Assembly (NCBI GenBank): GCA_021018995.1
Contig: CM037589.1
Span: forward strand, 10,927,001-10,991,000
Direction of reading: 5' to 3'
DNA length: 64,000 bases
From: Chloranthus sessilifolius
Lineage: Eukaryota; Streptophyta; Magnoliopsida; Chloranthales; Chloranthaceae
Position numbers and translations under genes: made by a program. The notes beneath the pieces were generated by a model. It was not told the origin of the DNA and did no database searches. It saw only the letters and a program-made list of their open reading frames with translations. This document shows, piece by piece, positions 1 through 10,782 of the stretch. The first letter of the stretch is position 1, and every line of letters starts with the position of its first letter.

Positions 1-837
1 AAAATCAGGGTGAAAATTAATCTCCTGTCTTCTAATTAAAATTAGTCAAAGGTATTTAAGCATAGGCGCCCTCAATAATTCGATAGACGCAAATAGAGGT
101 ATTTTTTTATGAATAAGGATAGCTCTATTTGAAGAATACCGAACGCCTAACTCAACTTGACAAACCGGCTTGTACGGTGAGGATTGTCTCTGGTTTATAT
201 ATAGCCTAAGATTATGATCACCAGACAATGTGGGATTATTGCTCATGCCCCCTCACATATAGCGTGTCTCTCTACATTCTTGTGATTACATGCTTTGATG
301 CTATGTAAAATTTTATGAGCTTAACTCAATCTCACAAAAACGACTTGTAAAGGGGGAGATTTCCCAATGTTTATATTTCCATCCAAAAACTCTTAGAGCG
401 CTCATGTTTTGTTTTATTTTTACTCTTGGCTAATAGCATTTGAAATTATTTGTTATTTTACAAAATCTCTTTTATTGTGTTTTCTATTTCGTTTTCTACA
501 AGAAAAACCTACACAGTTTGCATGCGGGCGGCAACCATTAGCAACCAGTTTGCATTCAACTATGTGATTGACTCTCTCATAGATATCACCGACATAATCA
601 AAATTCTAAATAACACACTGGATCAGAGTTGCCCTTTTGGATTCTAGCTATGTCACAAGATTCTTCTAATTAATCAAAATTTTAGAAACCAAATAAGTAA
701 TACCCCGATTTTTTTTTGAATAGTTGCTTGATTAGTCAATTCTCTAAAATTTTTTCAAAAGTTTTCGAATGTAACAAATTTTTAAAATTTTTATCATTTT
801 GGTTCATGCTTTAATCATACTTTCTATTATTTTCTAG
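1..837. other. Intergenic, no gene seen
   Basis: AT-rich sequence with only short chance ORFs in unrelated frames. No domain, splice pattern or terminal repeat was recognised. Confidence 0.6.
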
Positions 838-1268
838 GGATAATGGCTTATAACCATCATATAAACACTAAAATGGTGTTTAAATGATCTAACACCATTA
901 AAATCGTAATTTTTATCTGACACCATTAAAGTGCGATTTATTACATGCCATGTGGCGCACATCTATGAGCATCTAAATGGTCCAAATGGCAATCCATCAC
1001 TGGAATATGTCTCCGCCCAAAAAAACACGCTTATAAATGGATGTGAAGTATGAATTTTAATATCAACCATTAAAATTAAAATCAACGGTTGATATTATAG
1101 TCAATAGATCAAATGGCTTAATTCTCCTTAAAACATAATTTTTGAGTCTGTTGCATTTCAATCTATTATCCATCGCTTTGTCGGTACAGATCACCCACAT
1201 CTTAAATTGTTTATGGATATAAGATCATTTAAACACCATTATGTAGTTTAAATTACTGTAAGGTGAGT
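838..1268. mobile_element. MITE family A, copy 1
   Basis: A foldback element of about 430 bp. The left end starts GGGATAATGGC and reads into AATGGTGTTTAAATGATCT. The right end carries the inverse, AGATCATTTAAACACCATT, and finishes in TTGGTCCC. The interior has family hallmarks found in five other copies: two ACACCATTAAA words, a GTTGATATTATAG word and a TGTCGGTACAGATCACCCACAT-like segment. No coding capacity. It is non-autonomous; the superfamily is not fixed because no clean target duplication is visible. Confidence 0.6.
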
Positions 1269-2880
1269 TGGTCCCAATTTTTATGCTTAGAGATTATTGA
1301 TGATGAGAATTATGTAATACAATTATCTTTTTATTTAAAGACACTTTTTTTAACTTTAGATAGTTTTGCACATTATAATAATTTAAATTTTTTTCGTGAA
1401 TCTTTACGGAATCAATCCAAACTATCACCCCACCTAATGATTGCCAAATTTAAACTTGGTTACTAAAGTTTTTTGTAAGGGTCTTGCCAAGCAGAATCAG
1501 ATTTCCAGTTGTATCTCACCTCGTGCCCTTAAAAATTAGAGAATCTTGACTTTCTTAATTTTCACTTTTTGTAAAAAAGATTCTCCAGAATCCAAGAACA
1601 GCTAGGTAGGACTGGAAATCCATTCTAATTAGTAAGACTTGACTATTGGCCGAACTTTATAATCTTATATGCTTAAGAATTTATTATGTGTTTTGGTTGT
1701 TCATTGCTTTAGAAGACCGTTTGCAAGTTACGATAACCTCCTCTCTGACTGAGCAAATACACCATGCACAGAATATGACAACTGTATCCTCAAAATTACT
1801 AATATGCCATTTAGTGGCTGGATACAAGGTTATTCGGCCACCTACCCTCTTGAATTACTGTGAAACTTTGAAGTCAACCACTTAGTGCAAACCGCAGAGA
1901 TGACAGAATTTTAATGCCTCATGAGTAAAAGTACTTATATACCCTCATACTCGCTAAAATCTCAGCAAACTTAAAGAACACAACAGGCATGGCATTAAAT
2001 AGGATAAAGGTCGTCTCGATCAGGTAACTATTGATCCCACACTAACTTGCAGTAACGTGGCATCCGATTATATTAATTTGGATGTAAGAGCACTTCGACA
2101 ATTACAATTCTTTTATGAAAAAATAAAATATAATATCTAAAATCACGCAATTATAACAGTCAATTGTATATTAAATGAATGAAAAAATTACATATTTACC
2201 ATTAATTTTTAACCATGTTTTGGGTTCACTTTTTTATCTCAATATTTGATATACGAATCAACATTTGACCTTAATATCTATTGTGTGAAAGATTAATATC
2301 TATTGTGTGAAAGATTGAGACTGAAAACGATTTCTATCATGTGTAAGTGAGGAAGTCCGATTCTACTTGATAAGACCTAACCATTGCCCACAACACCAAC
2401 CTTAGAATTGGTTGTTCACATTTATTAATTATTTAAAACACAATCAAACAAGTTGGTGCAAATATCAACTACAATACAATTGGTTTGCAGCTAGGCATCA
2501 TACATCGAGGTCATTACTTTAAGTTCTCGCCTCCCAAACCTGCTTGGGATAAGATTTAAAAAAGGACCAAAAGAAAAGAACGAAGAAAAAAGAAACACCA
2601 ACCCTGCTTTGGACTATGGAGAATCTCCTTTAGCTGAGCGTCAAGCTAAACTAATTCCCAGCGGAAAACGACTGGGAATTTGTACTTAACATGATCCTCA
2701 AGGGGAGGCTACTTTGGTCAATCCAAACGCCAATTATGTTACATACCTATATCAAGGGAAATTTGTACTTTTAAGTCTTATAATTTTGACCTTTTCTAAG
2801 GTCATCCAATAGTTTAAAAACCTTGGAAGATAGCGACTCTCTGATCTCGAGAGCTCGAGCCACCATCAAATGACCAAAAT
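1269..2880. other. Intergenic, no gene seen
   Basis: No supported gene. A weak inverted repeat lies at about 1484-1640, with arms around AGATTTCCAGT and ACTGGAAAT. It may be an old MITE but is too degenerate to name. Confidence 0.5.
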
Positions 2881-2938
2881 CTCTATTATTATTATTATTA
2901 TTATTGTTATTAGGTTCAAACTATCCCCCCCCCCCCCC
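2881..2938. repeat. (TTA)n microsatellite and poly-C run
   Basis: ATT/TTA repeats at 2882-2910 are followed, about 17 bases later, by an uninterrupted run of C. Simple sequence, probably length-polymorphic. Confidence 0.85.
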
Positions 2939-2959
2939 ACACAGACACACACAATATTT

Positions 2960-3705
2960 TTCATATATATACGCTTGATATTGGATCAAGCGATAGGTCG
3001 AACTTTGGTGTGATGGCAAGGTGTTGTCTGCCCAAAGCAATATATCATGGGTTCGAGTATGGGAAATAGCCTCTCTAAAGTAAAGGAGGGTAAGACTACC
3101 TACCCCCTATGTCTTCCCGACCCTCTAAAAAATAGGAGTCTCATGCGTTAGGTGATAAATATATATGCATCCAAATCAAAATTAATTGACAATGAGTAGT
3201 GGGGCCCATATATTATAAGGGAAGAGATAAGACTATAATTTATCCGATGTGGGACTAAACTTTAATACGCCCTCGTATGTGTTATTGGGACTGAGTCAAA
3301 TCATGGAGACGTGGAGTGGAGAAGAGTATATCATGATACCATGATAAATCTATGCATCCAACTCAAAATCAATTGGCTATGTGTGAAGGGACCCAAGATA
3401 TTATTAAGGGAGAGAGAAGGCTATGATTTACCCAATGTGGAACTAAACTTTAACAAGCCCCCGCATATGTTGGCAAGACTTAACTAAATCACGCGGACAA
3501 TTGAATTGGGTGGCGTGGAGTGGAGAAGGATACGTCTACTCTGATATCGTGATAAATATGTGCATCCAACTCAAAACCAATTGGCTATGAGTGGAGGGGG
3601 GCAGGATATTATAAGGGGAGAAACAAGGCTATGATTTACCCGATATGAGATTAAACTTCAACATTGGGTACGACTTGATATCGGATCAAGCAATGCGTTA
3701 TCACA
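2960..3705. repeat. Dispersed repeat with three degenerate tandem units
   Basis: Three direct units of about 190 bp (around 3150-3260, 3340-3460 and 3540-3665) share the words CCAACTCAAAA-CAATTGGCTATG, GGATATTATAAGGG, AAGGCTATGATTTACCC and TGTGGGACTAAACTT. The surrounding sequence carries GATATTGGATCAAGCGAT (about 2978) and GATATCGGATCAAGC (about 3677), and a related word returns at 4570 on the far side of the nested LTR element. This is the host repeat into which the 3711-4555 element inserted. No ORF. Confidence 0.6.
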
Positions 3706-3710
3706 TCCGT

Positions 3711-3938
3711 TGTTAAAATTATAAAATACAAAAGAAAATAAGAAGAAGATGAAAGAGAGAAGAAGAAAAATGGCCACAATCAATTACATTGTTTACGGTC
3801 TTGTTACTCTATTCTCAGAGAAGAAAGTGTATAAATAAAATTACAAATATAACCTTCAGCGGTTATCTAGAAGTGGGAATGAACATGGTGAAGTGGATAT
3901 GGTAAATGGATAGTTATCTAATAAGGTATATTCTAATA
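3711..3938 (-). repeat. LTR (3' LTR in element sense)
   Basis: It begins TGTTAAAATT and ends ATTCTAATA on the + strand. It matches 4336-4555 over nearly its whole length, including TTCTCAGAGAAGAAAGTGTA and ATCTAGAAGTGGGAATGAAC. Confidence 0.75.
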
Positions 3939-4335
3939 CTCCCCCTCAAGTTGGAATGTGAACGTGAGAACATCCAACTTGAAAGATAAATAGTTACGCA
4001 ATTATGTAACAACCACAGATACTCACGATATATCTCTCAAACTCAATCTTGATTGTTGGTGGTCACCGCTTGTCTATGAAATCCATCACTGTCGCATCCC
4101 GCTCATCTTAAAGTCTGTCGGAGCCGGTGGCTAGATCAAGTTTGTCATGATCTCTCCCAACTACGAATCATATGACAAGTCTCTTTAAAGAGATCTTGAA
4201 AAAATAAAGATCCAAAGAAAATATGGGAAAAGACATCCACATAGATACAGAACGCCAGAGAAAATGTGAGAAAAGACATTCACGTAGAATATAGAAGGCT
4301 AGAGAAGAAAAGTCATTCACGTAGAATAAAGAAGG

Positions 4336-4555
4336 CTAGAGAAGATATAGAAAAAGAAGAAGATGAACGATAGAAAGAAGAAGACATATTGCTACAATCG
4401 ATTATATTGTTTACGGCTTGTTACTGTATTCTCAGAGAAGAAAGTGTATAAATAAGATTATAAATATAACCGTCAGCGATTATCTAGAAGTGGGAATGAA
4501 CATGGCGAAGTGGATATGGTAAGTGGATAGTTATCTAATAAGGTATATTCTAATA
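4336..4555 (-). repeat. LTR (5' LTR in element sense)
   Basis: Partner of 3711-3938. The first 20-odd bases of the left copy are missing or diverged here, so the deletion of the interior probably reached into this LTR. Confidence 0.7.
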
Positions 4556-4560
4556 TCCGT

Positions 4561-5144
4561 CAATATGATCTCGGATCGAGCGATGCAGATCCTGTCGATA
4601 CATATATATCTAATCGACCGCTTCAATACCGAATCGGCCATTAAAAGAAAATCAAATTTATAGGTCCCTTCCTAATTTTACAATTTCACCACCTCCCTCC
4701 CTCAAAAACGCGAAGACTTAGATTAGAAACTCATGCCGATAAGGCCGATATTTAAGCACTTTTTTTTATTTATAAAGCATTTAAAAGAATATATAAGACA
4801 ACTTTGCAAAATGACATTTTTGATAATTATTTTCAAGGCCGATATAATCTGATATGGGCCGACATGGTCCGATATTTTAACCTACTTGACCCAATATTTG
4901 ACTTAATTCCTACCCACCTATTTATTGAAAGTGTCCAATTATTGAAAGCGTGCTACCAAGCACCACCCAACACACCGTCAGACATCATTAAGTCAAAGCT
5001 GTAAGTAAACGGGTGAGCAAGAATATCGGTACTAGGTCATAAAAATAGTAGCACATTTATTAAGATTGGCAATTTGGCGTTGACCAAAATCGCCACGGGC
5101 TTGGCTCTTAGGTTGGTTTTAACTTGCAGTCATATTCGATATAT

Positions 5145-5204
<60 letters not shown>

Positions 5205-5283
5205 GTATTAGGTCACATCCGATATAGATATATACCCTGATTCTGTATTATATATAATATAGGTACCCTATTTTTATAGGCCA
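4561..5283. other. Intergenic with (AT)n microsatellite at 5139-5199
   Basis: The flank of the nested element continues to about 4615. A patch at 4730-4875 is rich in GCCGATA and CCGATATTTTAA words like the foldback elements elsewhere in the window. An almost pure (AT)n tract follows. No gene seen. Confidence 0.6.
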
Positions 5284-5752
5284 AATTAGTAAGGGACCGA
5301 CTCTCCTGACCGTCATTTAAATATCAAATGTGTTTAAATAATCTTACATCATTTATTGGCTAATAATATTCATATTGTCAAAGTGGCATATTAATTGAAG
5401 AGCTATGTGTTCAAAAATAATACTTTTTAGGAGTTTCAAATTATCTAATTTGTGCACTCTAATATCAACGATTGTTTTTAATTTTGATGATTGATATTAA
5501 AGTTCTCCGATTGGATGATTTATATTCTCTTAGAAACATAATTCTTTTCATATAAAAAAAGAAAAAAAAAAGGAAGAAGCATGATCCTTTGGTTGGGAGA
5601 TATTTCAATGATGGATGACCACTTAAATAATTTAGATGGATTATAGATATTTGCCGCATGGCACAATGATAAATCAATCTTTAATTGCGTGAAATCACAA
5701 GTAACATTTTATAGTATAAGATTGTTTAAACATGTTTAAATATCGGCCAGGA
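5284..5752. mobile_element. MITE family A, copy 2
   Basis: It starts GGGACCGACTC...CCGTCATTTAAATATC and ends TTTAAATATCGG...CAATCCC. The interior shows TGTTTAAATAATCTTACATC, GTTGATATTAAAG in inverse form and GGCACAATGATAAATCA, matching the other copies. A purine-rich insertion lies near 5555-5575. No coding capacity. Confidence 0.6.
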
Positions 5753-5755
5753 ACT

Positions 5756-6196
5756 GCAATCCCAAATGGTCCAAAAATTATTTGCTATTTTATTTGCTGG
5801 TAAATAGCTAGGCGGGGCTAGCTAGTTGGATGGAAGAGACCGCCTTCGGTCAATAAAAAGAGTCAAAAGTCCACTGTATAAGCAGTAAATGCCCAAATTT
5901 ATTAAGATAAAACGGTCATTTTCGTAGTAACTATTTGCGAAACAGAGACGATCTATCTAAAGAAATAGCATGCTAAAAAGACGAGAAACTTTCAACAGTC
6001 ACCTTGAATCTATATTCCTCGCGGGAAATTATCTAATGGTGCTGCGTCCCATGTAATGGGCAGAACCACCCCTGATCAAAGCCCTTGAATGCACATAAAT
6101 AATGCATTTTCTCCTGCCTTTACAAGAGCAAAGTCTGCCAAATATGGTGATGAGAACACCAGCATATCACAACTCCTTTCCTTGTGTAAATAGTTG
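5756..6196. other. Intergenic, no gene seen
   Basis: No ORF of note and no repeat structure recognised. Confidence 0.5.
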
Positions 6197-6620
6197 GGAT
6201 AATGGCTGGAAAACCGTATTTAAAAGATCTTAAACCATTCAAATTAGATTTTTTATTTCATACCATTAAAGTGAGATTTATCATTATGTCATACTATGCA
6301 TATCTACAATCAATCTAAAGTTTTCAAATGACAATCTATCCTTGGAAGATGTCTATGCCCAAAGAAACATGAGTATAAGTGAATGCGAACCATTCGATTG
6401 ATGATCTTTAATATCAATCATAAAAAATGAAATCAACAATTGATGTTATAATCTACAAATCAGATAGTTTTAATATCCCTAAAATACTATTTTGGGCCTA
6501 TTATACTTTAGTCTATGATCTATCAGTTTGTCGGTATACCACATATTAAACCATTCATGGTGTAAGATCATTTAAATACAATTTTGATGTTTTAAATGAG
6601 TGTCATGACTTTGGAGAGTC
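6197..6620. mobile_element. MITE family A, copy 3
   Basis: It begins GGGATAATGGCTGG and contains ACCATTAAAGTGAGATTTATCA, an ATATCAATCAT / CAATTGATGTTATA pair, TTGTCGGTATACCACAT and GGTGTAAGATCATTTAAATAC in the order seen in copy 1. It lies about 1.5 kb upstream of the NPH3-like start codon. Confidence 0.6.
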
Positions 6621-7019
6621 TAGTCTTGAATAGTTAGACATATTTTCCTATCAATAAATAAAAAAAGAGGTTCAAGACTATGCACTTGGGTGTAGAGAAA
6701 TCTCTACACCCACTTTCAGCTAGGCATCATGTGCGGGTGACTCGATAACTTGGATAAGATCGATTAAGTTTCATACCAAAAAATTGGGTATCAGCTTATA
6801 TATATTGGCTGTTAAAAATATGGTCAAAATTCAATAAAATTAATGCATCATATTTTTGGGGTCTTACCTTATCTTTGACGTCATAAAATGGAGGACAAAA
6901 TAGCTTTTTTTTTAAAAAAATTTCCTTCAAATCACAGGTGGCTTTTTTTAGGTTGATCAGGCGAGTGCACAAATAGCTTCCCATTAGTATTTTAAAAGTT
7001 GGACATTTATAATAACTAA
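6621..7019. other. Intergenic, no gene seen
   Basis: AT-rich. Only chance ORFs. Confidence 0.5.
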
Positions 7020-7275
7020 GACTTGCACACATAAAATTGGTTCAAGCACACCATTTGAAAGAATGATCGTCTTTTGGGGACTGTGTCGTGGGGATTATAA
7101 AAATCAAAATCTCCATCACATGATTCAACATGGTCAACAGTTAAATCAGATGATAGCTTGGATTGAATCGTTTTTCTTTAAAGTTGTGTGCAAGGGCCAA
7201 CTATGTGCAACTAATGGTTCTCTGAATTGTTTTTTTCTCAGTTTTCCTTGGAGATATTTCTAACCTCGCCACATG
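7020..7275. mobile_element. Degenerate Mutator-type MITE (family B)
   Basis: It shares with the family B copies at 12537 and 14445 the words ATGATTCAACATGGTCAACAG (compare ATGATTCAATGCAGTCAGCTG), AATCAGATGATAGC and GTGCAAGGGCCAAC. The ends are eroded and no target duplication was found. It lies in the upstream region of the NPH3-like gene. Confidence 0.4.
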
Positions 7276-7279
7276 GGTC

Positions 7280-8157
7280 TAGCTGGACAAGACATAGAGC
7301 GGTTTTGAAGCGTTTTTTATATGACGAAACTGTTGTTATCTCTTCAGACACTGTTGTTCAGAATCTCTGAACTAAGTTCTAAAATAAAATGAGTAGGTTT
7401 AGGCCAAATACCCCACCCATTTTGAGGTTTATTTCCAGTGCTCCTATGAAATTTTTGTAGTTTTTAGGGAACTTTTGACTTATGGGTTTTGCAATTTGCT
7501 TTATTCCAAGTGGCATTTTGTAAGATAGCAGCAGAAAAGGGAAGAAGAAACACCCTTCTGAATTGTTTTCTCTTTGGGTTTTTTTGGGGGGTTATGGGCT
7601 TAAAAAAGTTTGTTTTCTTATTGTATTAGGGGTTAATGATTGGAATATTGGGGTGGTTATAGGGCTGAAATCGTTAGGTTTTGGCGTAGATTTGTTTGTT
7701 TGGGGGTTTTGGTGGGGGATTTTTAACTGAGGTTGATGGGGTTACTGGAGGTGTTGATGGTAGGTTTGACCTGAAGTTGGTGTATGATTGCAGGGATGTT
7801 TTTGGGAATAAAAGTTTTCTTTTTTTGGAAGAGATTAGTGGATTTAGAACTGATTTTGTTTCGTTAGGGGTTGTTTTAGGGCAGATAGATTCTGACGTTG
7901 GTGTTATTTTTTTATCGGAAGTTGCATTTTGGTGGTTTCTCAGCCTTAGGGTGTGGTTTTTGGAACCGGGTTTGGGGTTCTAGAGTGGTTTGGGAAGAAA
8001 AATTGCTCTGGTAATCGCCCATTAGAGTAGGTGATTTGGGCTGAGATTGGTGGTTTGGTTTGAGATTTGAAGAGCATGCTGTAAATCGCTTTGAGGGCGA
8101 TTTCTTGGCCACTCTCGTTTTTAATCGCTTCAATTTTCAGTTAAATATTTGTGGGAA
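7280..8157 (+). promoter_or_regulatory. Upstream and 5' leader region of NPH3-like gene
   Basis: T/G-rich sequence, typical of a plant leader intron, fills 7560-8130. It ends in CAATTTTCAG at 8131-8140, a good 3' splice site 17 bases before the start codon. A purine-rich GAAAAGGGAAGAAGAAAC stretch near 7535 could be leader exon. No clear TATA box was identified, so the transcription start is unknown. Confidence 0.4.
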
Positions 8158-10693
8158 ATGGCTTGTGTGAAGCTGGGATCAAAATCTGACGCATTCCATC
8201 GGCAAGGGCAGGCCTGGTATGTAGATTACTCGCAGTGTTTTAGTCTTTAATATGAGAAAATTAAAAATGGTGGACCATATAGTTTCATGATTCAGATCCC
8301 TCTGCTCTCACCATCATCAATTTTTTTTTCTTTTTCTCCGTTTGGCATGCATATTTGTTTGAATTTAATCTGCATTATGTATTCAATCTGCTACCAGTTG
8401 TTTTCAGACATTTTGGGAAAGATCTTAGAGTTTTGAGGGTGCCACGGATCTGAAATGAGAGCTGTGATTGGAAAAGGATGCAACATTTAGATTTGGTAGC
8501 AATTCAGATTTTATTTTTTAGTTAAGAAAACACTATTTTGGCTTTGATCTGGTATTGGTACCCCACCCAAGCCCGCGGGGGCCCTTTGGTCAATCTCCTC
8601 GTGTACAAATGGTGAAAGTTTATTTTGCTGACTTGGCTTTTCTATGGTTAGCAATTTGATGTTGATCTGAGCGCCACTGCCGGAGCACGGGATACCTTAG
8701 ACCAAGTCTTTAGCTTTTAGATTTTGAGTTTGTCCTGCTAAATTGTCTGAGATTGTCCATTTATTACATACAATACACATTTTAAAAACTTATTTTTGTA
8801 GTATGTTAAATAAATTGAAATTCCTCCAGAGGTGGTGAGTGTGGAATTACCAAATTACAATTTGATGGAATAAGTGAAATATTGTTCTCTTAGGTATTTC
8901 CATGGAGAACCATTGACAACTAGATAAAATGTAATAAAATTACTTAACTATGTGTCTTGGTCATCTACAACGAGCCTGAGCTATACATCCAGGGAATTTT
9001 AAGCTAGCACACCTCGTGCAAGTGTAAAATAAATGAATTTTTTCTGTGAAAATTAATTTTATAATGTATATGCATTAAGGATTGATCATATTACTTGAGT
9101 GATTATACATCACATGGATCTGTGGGTGATGTTGGTCATTTTACCATGTCTATGTTGCCTTTGCAGTGTGTTAATAGCTAATGCCAATAGCCCTTTTTCG
9201 CTTTGCTAAGTGAAAGTTATTTAGTATCATAACTGTGATTTTATAGTTTTATCACCTATGTTCTCTAGGCAACGGCCATTAGCATTCAATAAATTGAATG
9301 AACTACTCTAGTATGAGTTTGTATGACAACCAGCTTCTCTCACGGGCTTTCAAAACTTTGAGAGATAATAGGTACACAATTTTGAGTCTCGGGATCATAT
9401 AAGTAAAATATTACTACTCTAATGTGCTTCCTGCAGTCACGTCTCCTCACCGATGCTCCTTGACTTGGTCGGTGTAACTTCAAATCGAAATACACTCACC
9501 AGAAGTGGCTGATGCTCCAATACACCTCATTGGGTTCTCAACTATTTTCAGGCTAGCAGCAATTCACTTTCTAACTTAACTATTTTACCAGTCAAAACTT
9601 GAAATGGTTCCAAATATGGCTGAAAAATGGCAATGTAGAGAGTAAGCTGACAGATTTGAAGACCATTTTCGTGAATTGAAGGCAACACCAGTGTTTTGCT
9701 CAGATTCATATAGATCAGATGTACTTGATGGCATTAATTTGAATCCTCTCTTCCTTTGTAGTCTTTTATGGTTTTTTGGTCCAATGTCGTGAGGTGGTGC
9801 ATATCATTTCCTCTCGATTGGAAGGATTCATATGCATCTGCACAGAAGCAAATGTTTTGGCAGCAGATAATTAAGTCTAGGAGTTGAATGTCTTTATTTT
9901 TTATTTTTTTATTTTTTTTACCAGTAAAGTTATAATTTCATTAAAGGCAATGAAAATTACAACAGAAGATAAAAACCCAAGCGAGGCACTCGGAAAAGAA
10001 AAATAAAAAGGAAACAAAAGAAAAAAAAGAATAGAACAGAATGGCAAAGCCATCAAGCCTCCTTTTCCAAATGTGAATAAGCCATCGAGCCTCCTTTTTT
10101 TTTCTATTAGCCTTTAGTTTGATTGCTTGAGGGGACCTAGGCAGTGCCCACTTTTTCAACAAAATAACAGTTGCTTGGCATCACACCTTCTGGCGATGAT
10201 GATAAGTAATTACTGTAATAATAATAGGGCAGAACGCTTCCCCGGGTTGAACTCTAGGGCAGAGCCTTATTTTGGTTCCCTGCGGCTTCCAAATGCCACG
10301 TTGCACCCATTCCCCCCTAGAGTTCACCCTCCCTAGGGGGTTTTAGAAAAAATAAAAGGTGATGTTTTGTTTTACTGTTCATTTTTTAATACTTTGACCA
10401 CCATGGAACTGAGTTTGGTAGAAAATAAATAAATAGATATATTTTTTCAATGTTATTATATTGACCTTACGTACATCCACATGGACAAATCTGGTCCGTC
10501 CTCAGCATCTGAATGGTCAGTAAGGGTCCAGCATTCCAGGCCTCTAACAACAACTACAACAACAATAATGGTAATATACTAGAGGATACCATTTTTTTTT
10601 ACTTGGTAGTTCGATTCACAGGTAAAAAATTGCAGGCGTTGCCTGTACATTGTACTCTAGATGATTTCATGCTACTCTAGATGATTTGAATTT

Positions 10694-10782
<89 letters not shown>

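Larger units (their letters stand above)
3711..4555 (-). mobile_element. Short copia-like two-LTR element (TRIM or deletion derivative)
   Basis: Two direct repeats of about 220 bp (3711-3938 and about 4336-4555) flank only about 400 bp of non-coding interior. The target site TCCGT occurs at 3706-3710 and again at 4556-4560, a perfect 5-bp duplication. Just inside the left repeat, CTCCCCCTCAAGTTGGA is, read on the minus strand, the polypurine tract typical of Ty1/copia, so the element reads on minus. The interior holds a degenerate internal duplication (GACATTCACGTAGAAT) but no gag or pol and no recognisable primer-binding site. It is either a TRIM or a copia element gutted by deletion. Confidence 0.75.

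Noticed and set aside
7696-7983. 95-codon ORF upstream of the NPH3-like gene
   Set aside because: Gly/Phe/Val-rich product of a T/G-rich leader intron. It has no recognisable motif and lies directly before a leader-intron splice acceptor.
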